A DNA stretch of 64,000 nucleotides from Pogonophryne albipinna (GCA_028583405.1 CM053248.1:27116769-27180768); one strand, 5' to 3'; numbered from the stretch's first letter, positions 34,034 through 45,177 are shown. Numbers and translations: made by a program. Notes: generated from the sequence alone by a model not told the origin.

Positions 34034-36775
34034 TTAAAGCTGCAAGCAGCGTTGAGCGGGTCTTCGACGCTCCGCAGGCTGTTGTCCGCACGTCGACGTG
34101 TGTGTAGGTGTCTCGAGGACTCGACCGTTGGCAAACGTGGGAAGTTTCAGGCCGATCGGACAATGTTTTTGAGTTACAGCAGTAACACAAACATTGTGTT
34201 TCATGGCGGGTGATCTGTCGACATGGCAACGGCATTTGATGACACCCCATAATATGCTTAGATGTGTTGAGGGCTGCATCGTTATCAAACCTGTGAAGTG
34301 TTGTGCCGTTTGGAGCATGTTAACTGGAGTTATGAGAAAACCGTGTTTCACGGCGACCATTTTGTTACCATAGCAACGACATTTGACGAAATCTCAAAAC
34401 TGACACATATATGTCTCGAGGGCTTGACGGTTAGCACACATGTACAGTTTGAACAGTTTTTGACCATTCACACAGGACTTATAGCAATATGGTGCTTAAC
34501 GGCGAGGAATGTGTTGCCATGGCAACAGCTTTTGGGCATATTGAGGTGTTGAGGGCCGGACCATTAGCCATCATATGAAATCTGGTGACGTTTGGACGAT
34601 TTTCCATTGAATTACAACAACATTGTATTTTTTGGCGAAGGATGCGTTTCCATGGCAACGGCATATGATGACATCCCATAATTGACATAGAGCTGTTGAG
34701 GGCCTGACCATTAATGATAGTCTGAAGTCTGGTGCGGTTTGGACGATTTTCCATAGAAATACGACAACACCCTGTTTCATGGCGAGGGATCTGTGGCCAT
34801 GGCAACGACATATGATGACATCCCATAATTGGCATAGAGCTGTTGAGGGCCGGACCATTAACTGTCATGTGAAGTGTAGTGCAGTTTGGACGATTTTCCA
34901 TTGAATTACAACAACATTGTATTTTTTGGCGAAGGATGCGTTGCCATGGCAACGGCATATGAGGACATCCCATAATTGACATAGAGCTGTTGAGGGCCTG
35001 ACCATTAATGATAGTCTGAAGTCTGGTGCGGTTTGGACGATTTTCCATAGAAATACGACAACACCCTGTTTCATGGCGAGGGATCTGTGGCCATGGCAAC
35101 GACATATGATGACATCCCATAATTGGCATAGAGCTGTTGAGGGCCGGACCATTAACTGTCATGTGAAGTGTAGTGCAGTTTGGACCATTTACCATTGAAT
35201 TACGACAACACCAGGTTTTTTGGCGAGGGATGCATTGCCATGGAAACGGCATATGATGACATCCCATAATTGGCGTAGAGCTGTTGAGGGCCCGACCATT
35301 AGCCATCATCTGAGGTCTGGTGCCGTTTGGACCATTTTCCATTGACTTACGACAACAGTGTGTTTTATGGCGAGGGATGTGTTGCCATGGCAACGGCATA
35401 TGATGACATCCCATAATTGGCATAGAGCTGTTGAGGGCCGGACCATTAACTGTCATGTGAAGTCTGGTGCAGTTTTGACCATTTTCCATTGAATTACGAC
35501 AACACCAGGTTTTTTGGCGAGGGATGCGTTACCATGGCAACGGCATATGAGGACATCCCCTAATTGACATAGAGCTGTTGAGGGCCAGACCATGAACTGT
35601 CATCTAAAGTGTGGTGCAGTTTAGACGATTTCCCATTGAATTACAACAACACCAGGTTTTTTGGCGAGGGATGTGTTGCCATGGCAACGGCATATGATGA
35701 CATCCCATAATTGGCGTAGAGCTGTTGAGGGCCGGACCATTGACTGTCATCTGAAGTCTGGTGCAGTTTGGACCATTTTCCATTGAATTAGGACAACACC
35801 GTGTTTCATGGCGAGGAATGCGTTGCCATGGAAATGGTATAAGATGACATCCCATAATTGGCGTAGAGCTGTTGAGGGCCCGACCATTAGCCATCATCTG
35901 AGGTCTGGTGCCGTTTGGACCATTTTCATAGGAGTAACAGCGACACCGTGTTTCATGGCGAGGGATCTGTTGCCATGGAAACGGCATATGATGACATCCC
36001 ATAATTGGCATAGAGCTGTTGAGGGCCGGACCATTAATGATAGTCTGAAGTCTGGTGCTGTTTCGACGATTTTCCATTGAATTACAACAACATCGTATTT
36101 TTTGGCGAAGGATGCGTTTCCATGGCAACGGCATACGGTGAGATTTTAGATTTCACGTAGAGCTGTTGAGGGCCGGACCATTAATGATAGTCTGAACTCT
36201 GGTGCGGTTTGGACGATTTTCCATTGAATTACGACAACATCAGGTTTTATGGCGAGGCATGCGTTGCCATGGAAACGGCATATGATGACATCCCATAATT
36301 GGCATAGAGCTGTTGAGGGCCGGACCATTAATGATAGTCTGAAGTCTGGTGCGGTTTGGACGATTTTCCATGGAATTACGACAACACCAGTTTTTTGGCG
36401 AGGGATGCGTTACCATGGCAACGGCATATGATGACATCCCATAATTGACATAGAGCTGTTGAGGGCCGGACCATTAATGATAGTCTGAAGTCTGGTGCTG
36501 TTTGGACGATTTTCCATTGAATTACAACAACATCGTATTTTTTGGCGAAGGATGCGTTGCCATGGAAACGGCATACGGTGAGATCTCAGATTTCACGTTG
36601 AGCTGTTGAGGCATGGACCAGTGATATAAAAGTGAAGATTGGGGGACGATGGGACCGTGTCCATTGGATTTACAGCGACACCGTTGTTTATGGCGAAGGA
36701 TCCGTCGCCATGGTAACGCCAAATTAAGTAACATCAGATTTGACCTAGAGCTGTTCAGGGCTGTAGTGTTAATAA
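34034..36775 (-). repeat. Tandem array of 147-bp units (reverse, about 18 units)
   Basis: The longest array. Units run GAGCTGTTGAGGGCCGGACC, then a variable stretch, then GACGATTTTCCATTGAATTA, then TTTTTTGGCGA, then the X-box-like palindrome, then ATATGATGACATCCCATAAT. Exact 147-base spacing is visible between units at 34940, 35381 and 35675. A 336-codon open frame on the minus strand is just the repeat read in one phase. Confidence 0.87.
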
Positions 36776-37145
36776 AGTAGTGGATAAAGTCCCTAGGACA
36801 AGATAGATTTTGCGCGGAGGACGAAAAAAAACGGAGGACGAAAATTTGAACAAAATTCAAAATGGCCGACTTCCTGTATGTTATTTTATACCCCTCCAAG
36901 AGGCTTTTTGGTTCGTCTCCGCACCCTAGATATGCGTAGCGAGTTTCGTTCGTTTACGTGAAAGTTAAAGTAGGGGGAGTTAACGTTAAAAACGGAAGTG
37001 GGCGTGGCCTACGCAATTTTTGACGCAAAGTTCCGGAACCAATTACATATCTCAAGTTGCGCCACTTCTGATGCGCGTGCAAAATTTGGTGAGTTTTCAC
37101 ATATGTTGCGGGGGTCAAAAGTGCGTTCCAAAAGTTCAAATAATA
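36776..37145 (-). repeat. Reversed module D, empty of the LINE
   Basis: Reverse complement of 30650-30995 plus part of 32456-32500, but without the LINE at 31000-32455: CGCGGAGGACG, a short A run and CGGAGGACG are contiguous. This documents the LINE's insertion site. Confidence 0.78.
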
Positions 37146-37490
37146 ATAATCGGTCCGATCTCAATAATGTGCTATTTAACATTAGCCCACCTCACTGTAG
37201 TGGCATGGGCTACCAACTGCCATGATTTAGGCCACTTTTAATGGGCTTTTGCCCCATGTTTTCACTGTTTTTTGTGGGTTTTGCATGGTTATCGCTCGCA
37301 ATGCGAGCGACTAAATTGATCGTACGATATCAATTATGCGAGTTGCAGTCACGTGGGCTCCAGTCTGGGCTCACGCGGCCTATCAGCCGTCATGATTTCC
37401 GAACATTTTCTGTGCTTTTGCCGGTCGTTTTCCCTGTTTTTGTGTGTTTTTGGCAGGTTTATCGGTCGCTGTGCCTAGGTCTCAGACCCT
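37146..37490 (-). repeat. Reversed tail module at the right border of the block
   Basis: Like 33691-34033 but with a 30-base deletion just before the end, so the border reads CGCTGTGCCTAGGTCTCAG then ACCCT. The BEL gag frame follows immediately. Confidence 0.78.
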
Positions 37491-38228
37491 AATAATTGAA
37501 GAGCTTGAGGAAATTCCTGTTTTAAGAGCAGATCAACCAAGAAGAGTCATCAACTTAATCCAAACTGTGGAGAAAGCACTGGCAGACCTGACAGAGCTTG
37601 AAAGGACAGATGCCATCAAGAACCCACTGGTCACTAGGTCCATAGAGAGCAAGCTGATTCTGTAAAGAAGGATTGGCTCGTCTTCATGGTAAATCCCAGC
37701 AATAGAGTCACCCCTGAGAACCATTTTGACAGTCTCCTCGAGTTTCTGAAGACACAAGAAGAGATTTTGGAAAAACTGGAGCAGCATGGAGTAACTGAAA
37801 AGTCAGAGAAACCGGAAAGGAAGTTTGAAAGAAAATATTGCTCAACACGTTCCACCAGGAGAGACGGACATTGTTTTGTCTGTGGAGAAGAAAGGCTTGA
37901 AGAGAAACTATTCTTTTGCAAGCAGTTCAAGAGCCTAAATCTGGTCGAAAAGTTAGATGCTGTGAAGAGATTGGGAGCTTGTAAGAGGTGTTTGAGATGT
38001 CATGAAGAAGGACATGAATGTGAAAACACCTACCTTTGCAGGAAAGGAGAATGCAAGAAGGGGAGCTCTTCAGACCACCACTTTTTCCTCTGTCCTAAAG
38101 GAGGGTACAGAGAACATGAACTGGACAAAGGTGGGAAAGACTTGAAGAAAAGACCCAAACTCACAGAAGAGCAAGTGAAATGTATTGCTGAACTCTCTCC
38201 CGAAATGGCAGAAAAATGCAAGAACGCC
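37491..38228 (+). pseudogene. gag: BEL/Pao gag, C-terminal piece with Cys/His zinc-binding region
   Basis: After the repeat block the frame reads IIEELEEIPVLRADQPRRVI and LIQTVEKALADLTELERTDA. A stop near 37662 is followed by an adjacent frame with FDSLLEFLKTQEEILEKLEQ and then a Cys/His-rich region (HCFVCGEE, FFCKQF, CKRCLRCHEEGHEC, LCRKGECKKG, HHFFLC) that corresponds to the nucleic-acid-binding zinc knuckles of BEL gag. The frame is cut at 38228 by the Polinton and continues in phase at 52863. Confidence 0.88.
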
Positions 38229-38395
38229 AGTAGTATTAACCATGCGGCATCAATCACATTAGTATGCATAAAAAGTGACAGGTGGACACGCCCCCAATTA
38301 TGCAAATGAGCTAAGTCCCGTTGTTCGAAACCCTTTGATGTGATTGGGTACAATCATGTTAATGAGCTAAGTCCCGCCTCCCATTGTTCGAGATC
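38229..38395. repeat. Outer end of the left Polinton arm
   Basis: Matches the reverse complement of the right end (52690-52856) except for a 6-base gap after AGCTAAGTCCCG and a single substitution in GACAGGTGGACACG (ACATGTGG on the right). It has two copies of an AATGAGCTAAGTCCCG motif. Confidence 0.9.
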
Positions 38396-38705
38396 CTTTG
38401 ATGTGTTGATTAAGGTATGTGTGGAATCCCCCTCAGGGTAATGCTTTTGTTGTCTATTTCTTTGATGTGTTGATTAAGGTAGTCTCTTTGAAGTTATATT
38501 GTCTGATAGGTAGGTGTGGAATGCCCCCCAGGGTAGTGCCTTTGTAGTCTAATTATTTGATGTGAGATAATAGGTAGGTGTGGAATGCCCCCAGGGTAGT
38601 GCCTTTGTAGTCTAATTCTTTGATGTGAGATAATAGGTATGTGTGAAATGCCCCCCAGGGTAGTGCCTTTGTTGTCTATTTCTTTGATGTGTTGATTAAT
38701 GCAGT
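38395..38705. repeat. Subterminal tandem repeats (left arm)
   Basis: Four to five units of about 65-95 bases, each with TTTGATGTG, GGTAGGTGTGGAATGCCCCC and AGGGTAGTGCCTTTGTAGTC. The mirror image is at 52380-52690. No coding potential was seen. Confidence 0.8.
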
Positions 38706-39319
38706 CTCTTTGAAGTTACGCTGTCTGGTCCCCTCAGGGTTGTATAATCTAATTAGCCTGTGATGTTATCCCCTTTGAGGTGGTGTGTTATAAGCCTTTT
38801 GATGTTAATCTATGTGTGTCTTTGAAGTTAAGTGTGAGACTGTCTAACCCCCTCCCCGCCCAGGCCTCTCCCCCCTTTCTCCACCCCTTCCTTTCCCTTC
38901 GGTTGTGTACTTTTCAGAATACGTAAAGGGGGAAACAAATAAAACAATTTAAAAAACATGATCTTTGTCTTTTTTTATAATTACTATACACCACTATAAG
39001 AATTTCCTGTAAGCAACAAAAAAAGAAGGTTTGAATGGTGAAAAAGACTCACCTTTACAGTGCCTCCCACTCAACATAACAAGTCCCGCCCTCCTCACCA
39101 GATCATTTAAAAGTAAGGGGGTGGAAATAGATGAAAATAGGAATATTCTCAAATTAAAAAGACAGTAATCTCCACTTACTAAGTCACCTTGCAAAAAAGA
39201 AAAATGGCCAAGAGACGCCTCGATATGGGTTTAATCAGCGAGACGCCGTGACAACTTACCGATGTAGCACCAGTCAAGAAAACGAATGCAGTATATGGCC
39301 AGGGTTCAGACGCCTACAG

Positions 39320-39491
39320 CCAGAGATCTTTGCATAACCTTATCTCGTGCCCTCTTTTTGGTCATGTGGAGCGCGTTCATGTGTGCTGGAGGAGGGGGCT
39401 ATGTGAGGAAGCGGCAGATTTTCGGTTGTGTACTTTCTAATTCTCGCTCACTGGAGCTGGTTTTCTCCAAAATGATCTATCCCCTACCTTA
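39320..39491. repeat. Solo right arm of the piggyBac-like TTAA family (left Polinton arm)
   Basis: It matches the right arm of the elements at 9334-9721 and 10508-12029 (CGTGCCCTC, GGTCATGTG, GTGTGCTGGAGGAGG, TCGGTTGTGTACTTTC), ending CTACC then TTAAG. Only one arm is present. The mirrored copy is at 51595-51766. Confidence 0.65.
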
Positions 39492-39499
39492 AGAACAAT

Positions 39500-39501
<2 letters not shown>

Positions 39502-39563
<62 letters not shown>
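39502..39563. repeat. (AC)n microsatellite in the left Polinton arm
   Basis: Pure AC run of about 62 bases; the mirrored run at 51519-51577 is slightly shorter. The small length difference is one of the few distinctions between the arms. Confidence 0.95.
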
Positions 39564-39565
<2 letters not shown>

Positions 39566-39909
39566 GTAGGAGTTGGCCTTTTGTGTGGGGGTTAGAGATA
39601 AGCCTGGTATGTTAATCTGTATGTTGATTAAGACACTTTCTATGAGGTGAGAAGCGAGGGGATGGAGTTAGTCTTTAAAAAGAAATACGCTCTAACTAAA
39701 TAAAACAACCATTAATTTTCACTCACTAAGACACATAAAAAAAACGTTATTGTCCTCTCTAGATTTGATTCAGGGTTTTGCTCTAAATGATTAATGCTTG
39801 CTAGGATGTTTTCTTTTCAAGTTATTGTGAAACTGTTAACTTCAAGGAAGTATCTGTTTTTGCAAAGAAGGTATTCATATTAATTTAAAAAGATCTTATT
39901 TAGGTTTTT

Positions 39910-40714
39910 GTGTACTACACTCCTTCTAATCCAGGGAGTTTAGGAGGTGTGGATAAACTCCATAGAGCTGTACAGAATGAAATGGGTAAACAAGTAAATG
40001 TAGAGAAAGTCAGAGAATATTTATCTGAGCAGGATGCATATACTTTGCATAAGCCGGCTCGGGTGCATTTTGTAAGAAACAGAGTTTTCGTACTCAGACC
40101 GTTACAACAATTTCAAGCAGATCTTTGCGATATGCAGTCACTGTCCAAATATAATGATGGTTTTAATTATTTGTTAACAGTCGTAGATGTATTTTCGAAA
40201 AAAGCCTATGCTCAGGCATTAAAGAAGAAGATGGGCATAGAGGTTACCAAGGCCTTTGATACAATTTTAACACACAGTCAGATTCCCAGAAAGATACAAA
40301 CAGACGCAGGGAAAGAATTCTTTAACAAAGTTTTTTCAAACCTTATTGAAGAAACGAGGTATTGCACATTATGCAACAGCCAGTGATATGAAGGCATGTG
40401 TGGTAGAGAGATTTAACCGTACGCTGAAAACTAAAATGTGGCGGTATTTTACAGCTAAAAACACTCATAGATATATAGACGTCTTACCTGAACTAATTGA
40501 AAGTTACAATAATAGTTATAATCGAAGTATTAAAATGACACCAATGCAGGTGACCAAGCAAAATGCGGCTCAAGTGTTTCGGAACCTGTATACCCCATCT
40601 GGCCTTCCTAAAAAAGCTGCTGCCAAAATGAACTTTAAGGAGGGGGAGCTTGTAAGGATATCCAAATTGAGAGGGGTATTTGATAAAAAATATGAGCAGA
40701 GTTATACATGGTAG
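39910..40714 (+). pseudogene. Polinton retroviral-type integrase, left copy, frameshifted
   Basis: The first frame runs from a GTG at 39910 (not a convincing start, so the N terminus is probably lost) with YYTPSNPGSLGGVDKLHRAV and SEQDAYTLHKPARVHF, then QQFQADLCDM, VVDVFSKKAYAQAL and IQTDAGKEFF. Around 40330 a T run has an extra base, and the next frame continues RGIAHYATASDMKACVVERF, NRTLKTKMWRYFTAKNTHRY and KMTPMQVTKQNAAQVF to a stop at 40714. The Asp, Asp and Glu of the rve catalytic triad (ADLCDM, QTDAG, VVERF) are all present but in two frames. The role is DNA cutting and strand transfer of the Polinton ends. The right copy (50368-51172) has the same lesion. Confidence 0.9.
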
Positions 40715-40719
40715 TGGTC

Positions 40720-41340
40720 AGCTTTTAAACACAAAAGTGTATCTTTCGGTAACTTTCTGAGAGAATTTAGGCATAAATCTGTCAAATGTTCAAAACAGCC
40801 TTCACTGAAATAGCCTCAAAATCACAAACTGCCATTAAGAGTCAGAATCCTAACAAAATCTACTAAAACAAAGTTCTTCATTATCTACTTTTTCAGCTTT
40901 TATACACAAAGTGTATCTTTCAGTAACTTTCTCAGAGAATTAAGCATAATTTTGTCAAATGGTCAAAACAGCCTCTGTTTTTCAAGCCTCAAAATCACAA
41001 ATGGCCATTAAGAGGCAGAATCCTAACGAAATCTACTGACACAGAGTACTTCATCATCTACTTTTCAGCTTTTATACACAAAAGTGTATCTTTCAGTAAC
41101 TTTCTCAGAGAATTTAAACATAAATCGGTCAAATGTTCAAAATAGCCTTCACTGACATAGCCTCAAAATCACAAACTGTCATTAAGAGTCAGATTCTTAA
41201 CGAAATCTACTCAGAGTACTTCATGGTAGTGGTCAGCTTTTTTACACAAAGTGTATCTTTCAGTAACTTTCTGCGAAAATTAAGCATAAATCAGTCAAAT
41301 GTTCAAAACAGCCTTCAATGAAATAGCCTCAAAATCACAA
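40720..41340. repeat. Inner ~180-bp tandem repeats, left arm, first block
   Basis: Three to four units share GTGTATCTTTC, AGTAACTTTCTCAGAGAATT, AGCATAAATCTGTCAAATGT, TTCAAAACAGCC and AGCCTCAAAATCACAAACTG. They start directly after the integrase stop. Mirrored at 49740-50365. Confidence 0.85.
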
Positions 41341-42415
41341 ACTGCAACTTTTTAAACAGAGTCAGACATCGATGGACATTATACTGGTGAAAAAGACCCT
41401 CACTTTTGCAGAGGACTCAGCCTCCCACTCAACATAACAAGTCACACCCTCCTCACCAGATCATTTAAAACTAAAGACCCCTCAAAGAAAAGCATTGTGT
41501 TTTCTACCTATGTAAAAGGTCTTACAAAAATGTGTTATCTCTGTATCAAGATGATGTGTTTAAAAATGAATCTTGTGAAAAATACCAACTGTGTGAGAGA
41601 CGTCATAAAGACACTCATTTTAACCACAGTGTTTGGTCTCTACAAATGTTTAAAGATTGTTACAAAATGTAAAAAATAATAAAAGGTATGGAGACAAAAT
41701 TAATTCAGGTGACTCTGTCTATTATTAGGAAAACAAAAATATAAGACAAATGGTTTAAGGGGTAAAAAATGTAACCATCTTGGACTTAATATTCTAACAA
41801 AATACTTTATCTGAATACATTTCTTTTAAACGCACTTTTTGAAATTATTTATATATTATTTCAGTGCAACAATCCAGTTTTTGTTAACATCAACGCTTTT
41901 TTCTCTTTTCTTGTGTTACTAAGATACTTTTAGACACACTTTGGCGTATGCAACACTTAACAACTGGTAGATTATGAAGTGCTTTTGTAAGGAATTTGGT
42001 TTTCTTTTAATGGCAGGGTTTTTTTATTGCTGTAAAAACACTTATTCAGTTAAACAAGGTTTTTTCTTTTTTTCTGATAACCTTACATATTTTAGTTATT
42101 TTCTGCTACCAAAATACTTTAAGATACACCTTGATGTACGCAACACTTAACAAAAGGGTATAATATGAAGTACTTGGTAGGAATGGGGTTTTCTTTAAGG
42201 GGTGCAAAACTTTAGAACTGGGTAAAATATTCATTAATTTGTAATGAATAGAGTTTCTTTCTTTTGATTTTCAGCATACTATTTTGCACACAATGACTTT
42301 TCCATATTTCTGACAAACTATACTTTTGACTTGTTCTGCAAAATCTTGACAAACTATTACTTATTCTTAAATTTGACCTATTGCTGTTTGGTTGGAAATG
42401 ATAGATGAAAAAACT
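41341..42415. other. AT-rich inner segment of the left arm
   Basis: About 1.1 kb with two diverged copies of a motif containing CGCAACACTTAACAA and TGAAGT, and AT-rich DNA otherwise. An open frame of 60 codons at 41497-41679 has no recognisable family. Mirrored at 48665-49740. Confidence 0.6.
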
Positions 42416-42709
42416 ACAACGCCTACTTTTCAGCTTTTATACACAAAAGTGTATCTTTCAGTAACTTTCTCAGAGAATTTAAACATAAATCTGTCAAATG
42501 TTCAAAACAGCTTTGTTTCACTGACATAGCCTCAAAATCACAAACTGTCATTAAGAGTCAGATTCTTAACGAAATCTACTCAGAGTACTTCATGGTAGTG
42601 GTCAGCTTTTTTATACACAAAGTGTATCTTTCAGTAACTTTCTGACAAAATTAAGCATAAATCAGTCAAATGTTCAAAACAGCCTTCACTGAAATAGCGT
42701 CAAAATCAC

Positions 42710-42785
42710 AAACTGTACAGTGAACTGGAGAAATTACAGCACAGAGTTTTCTACTACGACACAGATAGTATAATCTATGTGACAA
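42710..42785 (+). pseudogene. DNA polymerase B motif-C fragment, copy 1 (left arm)
   Basis: The plus-strand frame reads KLYSELEKLQHRVF followed by YYDTDSIIYV. YxDTDS is motif C of family B DNA polymerases, the aspartates that bind the catalytic metal, and this spacing is that of protein-primed Polinton polymerases. Only about 25 codons survive, embedded between repeat units, with no other polymerase motif in the window. Confidence 0.75.
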
Positions 42786-43102
42786 GCGAAATCTACTCAG
42801 AGTACTTCATGGTAGTGGTCAGCTTTTTATACACAAAGTGTATCTTCCAGTAACTTTCTGACAAAATTAAGCATAAATCAGTCAAATGTTCAAAACACCC
42901 TTCACTGAAATAGCCTCAAAATCACAAACTGCCATTAAGAGTCAGGATCCTAACAAAATCTACTCAAACAGAGTACTTCATGGTAGTGGTCAGCTTTTAT
43001 ACACAAAAGTGTATCTCTCAGTAACTTTCTCAGAGAATTTAAGCATAAATCTGTCAAATGTTAAATACAGCCTTGTTTCACTGAAATAGCGTCAAAATCA
43101 CA

Positions 43103-43200
43103 AACTGTACAGTGAACTGGAGAAATTACAGCACAGAGTTTTCTACTACGACACAGATAGTATAATCTATGTGACAAGACAGGGGCAGTCTCCAGTACTT
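43103..43200 (+). pseudogene. DNA polymerase B motif-C fragment, copy 2 (left arm)
   Basis: Same frame and motif as the copy at 42710, extended by TRQGQSPV to about 33 codons. It runs into repeat sequence on both sides. Confidence 0.75.
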
Positions 43201-43652
43201 TCATGGTAGTGGACAGCTTTTAAAAAAGAAAAGTGTATCTTTCGGTAACCTTTTTGAGAGAATTAAGCATAAATCTGTCAAATGTTCAAAACGGTCTTCA
43301 CTGAAATAGCCTCAAAATGACAAATTGCCATTAAGAGTCAGATGCTTGACGAAATCTCATGGTAGTGGTCAGCTTTTAAAACATAAAAGTGTATCTTTCG
43401 GTAACTTTTTGAGAGAATTAAGCATAAATCTGTCAAATGTTCAAAACACCCTTCACTGAAATAGCCTCAAAATCACAAACTGCCATTAAGAGTCAGGATC
43501 CTAACAAAATCTACTCAAACAGAGTACTTCATGGTAGTGGTCAGCTTTTATACACAAAAGTGTATCTCTCAGTAACTTTCTCAGAGAATTTAAGCATAAA
43601 TCTGTCAAATGTTCAAAACAGCCTTGTTTCACTGAAATAGCGTCAAAATCAC

Positions 43653-43750
43653 AAACTGTACAGTGAACTGGAGAAATTACAGCACAGAGTTTTCTACTAC
43701 GACACAGATAGTATAATCTATGTGACAAGACAGGGGCAGTCTCCAGTACT
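43653..43750 (+). pseudogene. DNA polymerase B motif-C fragment, copy 3 (left arm)
   Basis: Essentially identical to the copy at 43103-43200 and duplicated along with the surrounding 550-bp unit. Confidence 0.75.
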
Positions 43751-44009
43751 TTCATGGTAGTGGACAGCTTTTAAAAAGAAAAGTGTATCTTTCGGTAACC
43801 TTTTGAGAGAATTAAGCATAAATCTGTCAAATGTTCAAAACGGTCTTCACTGAAATAGCCTCAAAATGACAAATTGCCATTAAGAGTCAGATGCTTGACG
43901 AAATCTCATGGTAGTGGTCAGCTTTTAAAACATAAAAGTGTATCTTTCGATAACTTTTTGAGAGAATTAAGCATAAATCTGTCAAATGTTCAAAACTGCC
44001 TTGGTTCAC

Positions 44010-44340
44010 TGAAATGGATAAATGTATCCGAAAATAGTGTCTCTTAAGGCAGGTAGAGTCCCCAGATAACTCCCGTTACATTCCTCCAGAGTCAGAAATA
44101 GTGTAAGTTAACTTTTGGAAGAACCAGAGAAAAGGGTGAAAATGGATAAAATATATCCGAAAATAGTGTCTCTTAAGGCAGGTAGAGTCCCCTGACAACT
44201 CCCCTTACATTCATCCAGAGTCAGAAAAAGTCTCTACGTTATCTTTTTTGGGGGAACCAGAGGAAAGGGGTGAAAATGGAGAAATTGTATCCGAAAATAG
44301 TGTCTCTTAAGGCGGGTAGAGTATGAGAATTGAACGATAA
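44010..44340. repeat. ~125-bp tandem repeats near the centre of the left arm
   Basis: Three units with CCGAAAATAGTGTCTCTTAA and GGTAGAGT, ending at the ORF remnant below. One more unit is near 45075-45240. Mirrored in the right arm. Confidence 0.8.
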
Positions 44341-44436
44341 AGCGATCACTGTAAATGAAACGCGGAGAGAAGCAGCAGTGCAAATCGTTAAGTCTATTAC
44401 CTTGTATGCACTACGACACTATCTTGGTAAAATGTA
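44268..44436 (+). pseudogene. Unrecognised C-terminal ORF remnant, copy 1
   Basis: In one frame: VKMEKLYPKIVSLKAGRV, a TGA, then ELNDKAITVNETRREAAVQI and VKSITLYALRHYLGKM ending in TAA. A second copy at 45178-45343 lacks the TGA (a tryptophan codon there) but has a stop further on. The similarity of the peptide in two copies with lesions at different places suggests the 3' end of a former Polinton gene. I do not recognise the family. Confidence 0.45.
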
Positions 44437-44707
44437 ATGTGTTTTTTTTATGAAAATGTGTTGAATGTTGTGTTTTCAATTAAACAACCATTACAAAATG
44501 AAAATGTGTTTTATTTTTATTTTTTTGCTTTCATATATAGTAATAGTATTGTAAACGAAACATTTAAAATGTATCATGTGCTCTCATTGTATGCTCTGTT
44601 TTTTTGTTTTTTTTCAGTAACTTTCTCAGAGAATTTAAGCATAAATCAGTCAAATGTTCAAAACAGCCTTGTTTCACTGAAATGGCGTCAAAATCACAAA
44701 CTGGCTG

Positions 44708-44810
44708 AAACTATACAGTGAATTGGAGAAATTACAGCACAGAGTTTTCTACTACGACACAGATAGTATAATCTATGTGACAAGACAGGGGCAGTCTCCA
44801 GTACTTTCAT
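44708..44810 (+). pseudogene. DNA polymerase B motif-C fragment, copy 4 (left arm)
   Basis: Contains the same YYDTDSIIYV-TRQGQSPV segment, with slight changes upstream (CTATAC for CTGTAC). It again lies between repeat units, beside SLKW-type repeat sequence. Confidence 0.75.
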
Positions 44811-45177
44811 GGTAGTGGACAGCTTTTAAAAAGAAAAGTGTATCTTTCGGTAACCTTTTGAGAGAATTAAGCATAAATCTGTCAAATGTTCAAAACAGCC
44901 TTGTTTCACTGAAATATTCTCAAAATGACAAATTGCCATTAAGAGTCAGATGCTTGACGAAATCTCATGGTAGTGGTCAGCTTTTAAAACATAAAAGTGT
45001 ATCTTTCGGTAACTTTTTGAGAGAATTAAGCATAAATCTGTCAAATGTTCAAAACTGCCTTGGTTCACTGAAATGGATAAATGTATCCGAAAATAGTGTC
45101 TCTTTAGGCGGATAAAGTCCCCTGATAACTCCCGTTACATTCTCCAGAGCCAGAAATAGTGTAAGTTAACTTTTGGA

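Larger units (their letters stand above)
28476..36716. promoter_or_regulatory. About 33 X-box-like (RFX-type) palindromes at ~147-bp spacing
   Basis: Each unit of the three arrays has one copy or near-copy of GTTGCCATGGCAAC. This 14-mer is a perfect palindrome and matches the two-half-site X-box consensus bound by RFX transcription factors. Exact copies start at 28476, 29063, 29359, 33047, 33196, 34513, 34940, 35381 and 35675; most others differ at one to three positions. Spacing between exact copies is close to multiples of 147. The match is read directly; binding is inferred. Confidence 0.6.
28345..37490. mobile_element. 9.1 kb composite repeat block with inverted organisation
   Basis: The block lies in the BEL gag, possibly flanked by an AATAA duplication (28340-28344 and 37491-37495), although the gag frame is not restored exactly. 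It contains three module types: a 147-bp tandem array (A), a roughly 350-390-bp tail starting AGGGTCTGAGACCTAGGTCG (T), and a 350-bp module with ATTAACGTTAAA-type AT/GC sequence (D). Left to right: A, T, T, D with a LINE, A, then reversed T, A, D and T. The same module order in opposite orientations suggests two composite copies joined tail to tail. The superfamily is not recognised. Confidence 0.7.
42416..44020. repeat. Inner ~180-bp tandem repeats, left arm, second block
   Basis: About nine further units of the repeat seen at 40720. Some have a roughly 100-bp insertion derived from the polymerase B motif-C region (see 42710-42785, 43103-43200, 43653-43750). Two units of about 550 bp (about 42886-43436 and 43437-43990) are near-identical direct duplicates. 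Mirrored at about 47060-48665. Confidence 0.85.

Noticed and set aside
34479..35489. 336-codon open frame on the minus strand with a 49-residue repeat
   Set aside because: It is the 147-bp DNA repeat read in one phase; the same happens on both arrays and strands, and units with stops occur at random. No protein family match is apparent.
28345..36775. Regular repeats suggestive of a CRISPR array
   Set aside because: Units are 147 bp, contiguous and homologous along their entire length, with no unique spacers, and the genome is a vertebrate's.
43437..43640. Recurrent 67-codon frames in the Polinton inner repeats
   Set aside because: They repeat with the ~180-bp unit and drift with it, showing no independent conservation; likely out-of-context reading of repeats, apart from the motif-C fragments.
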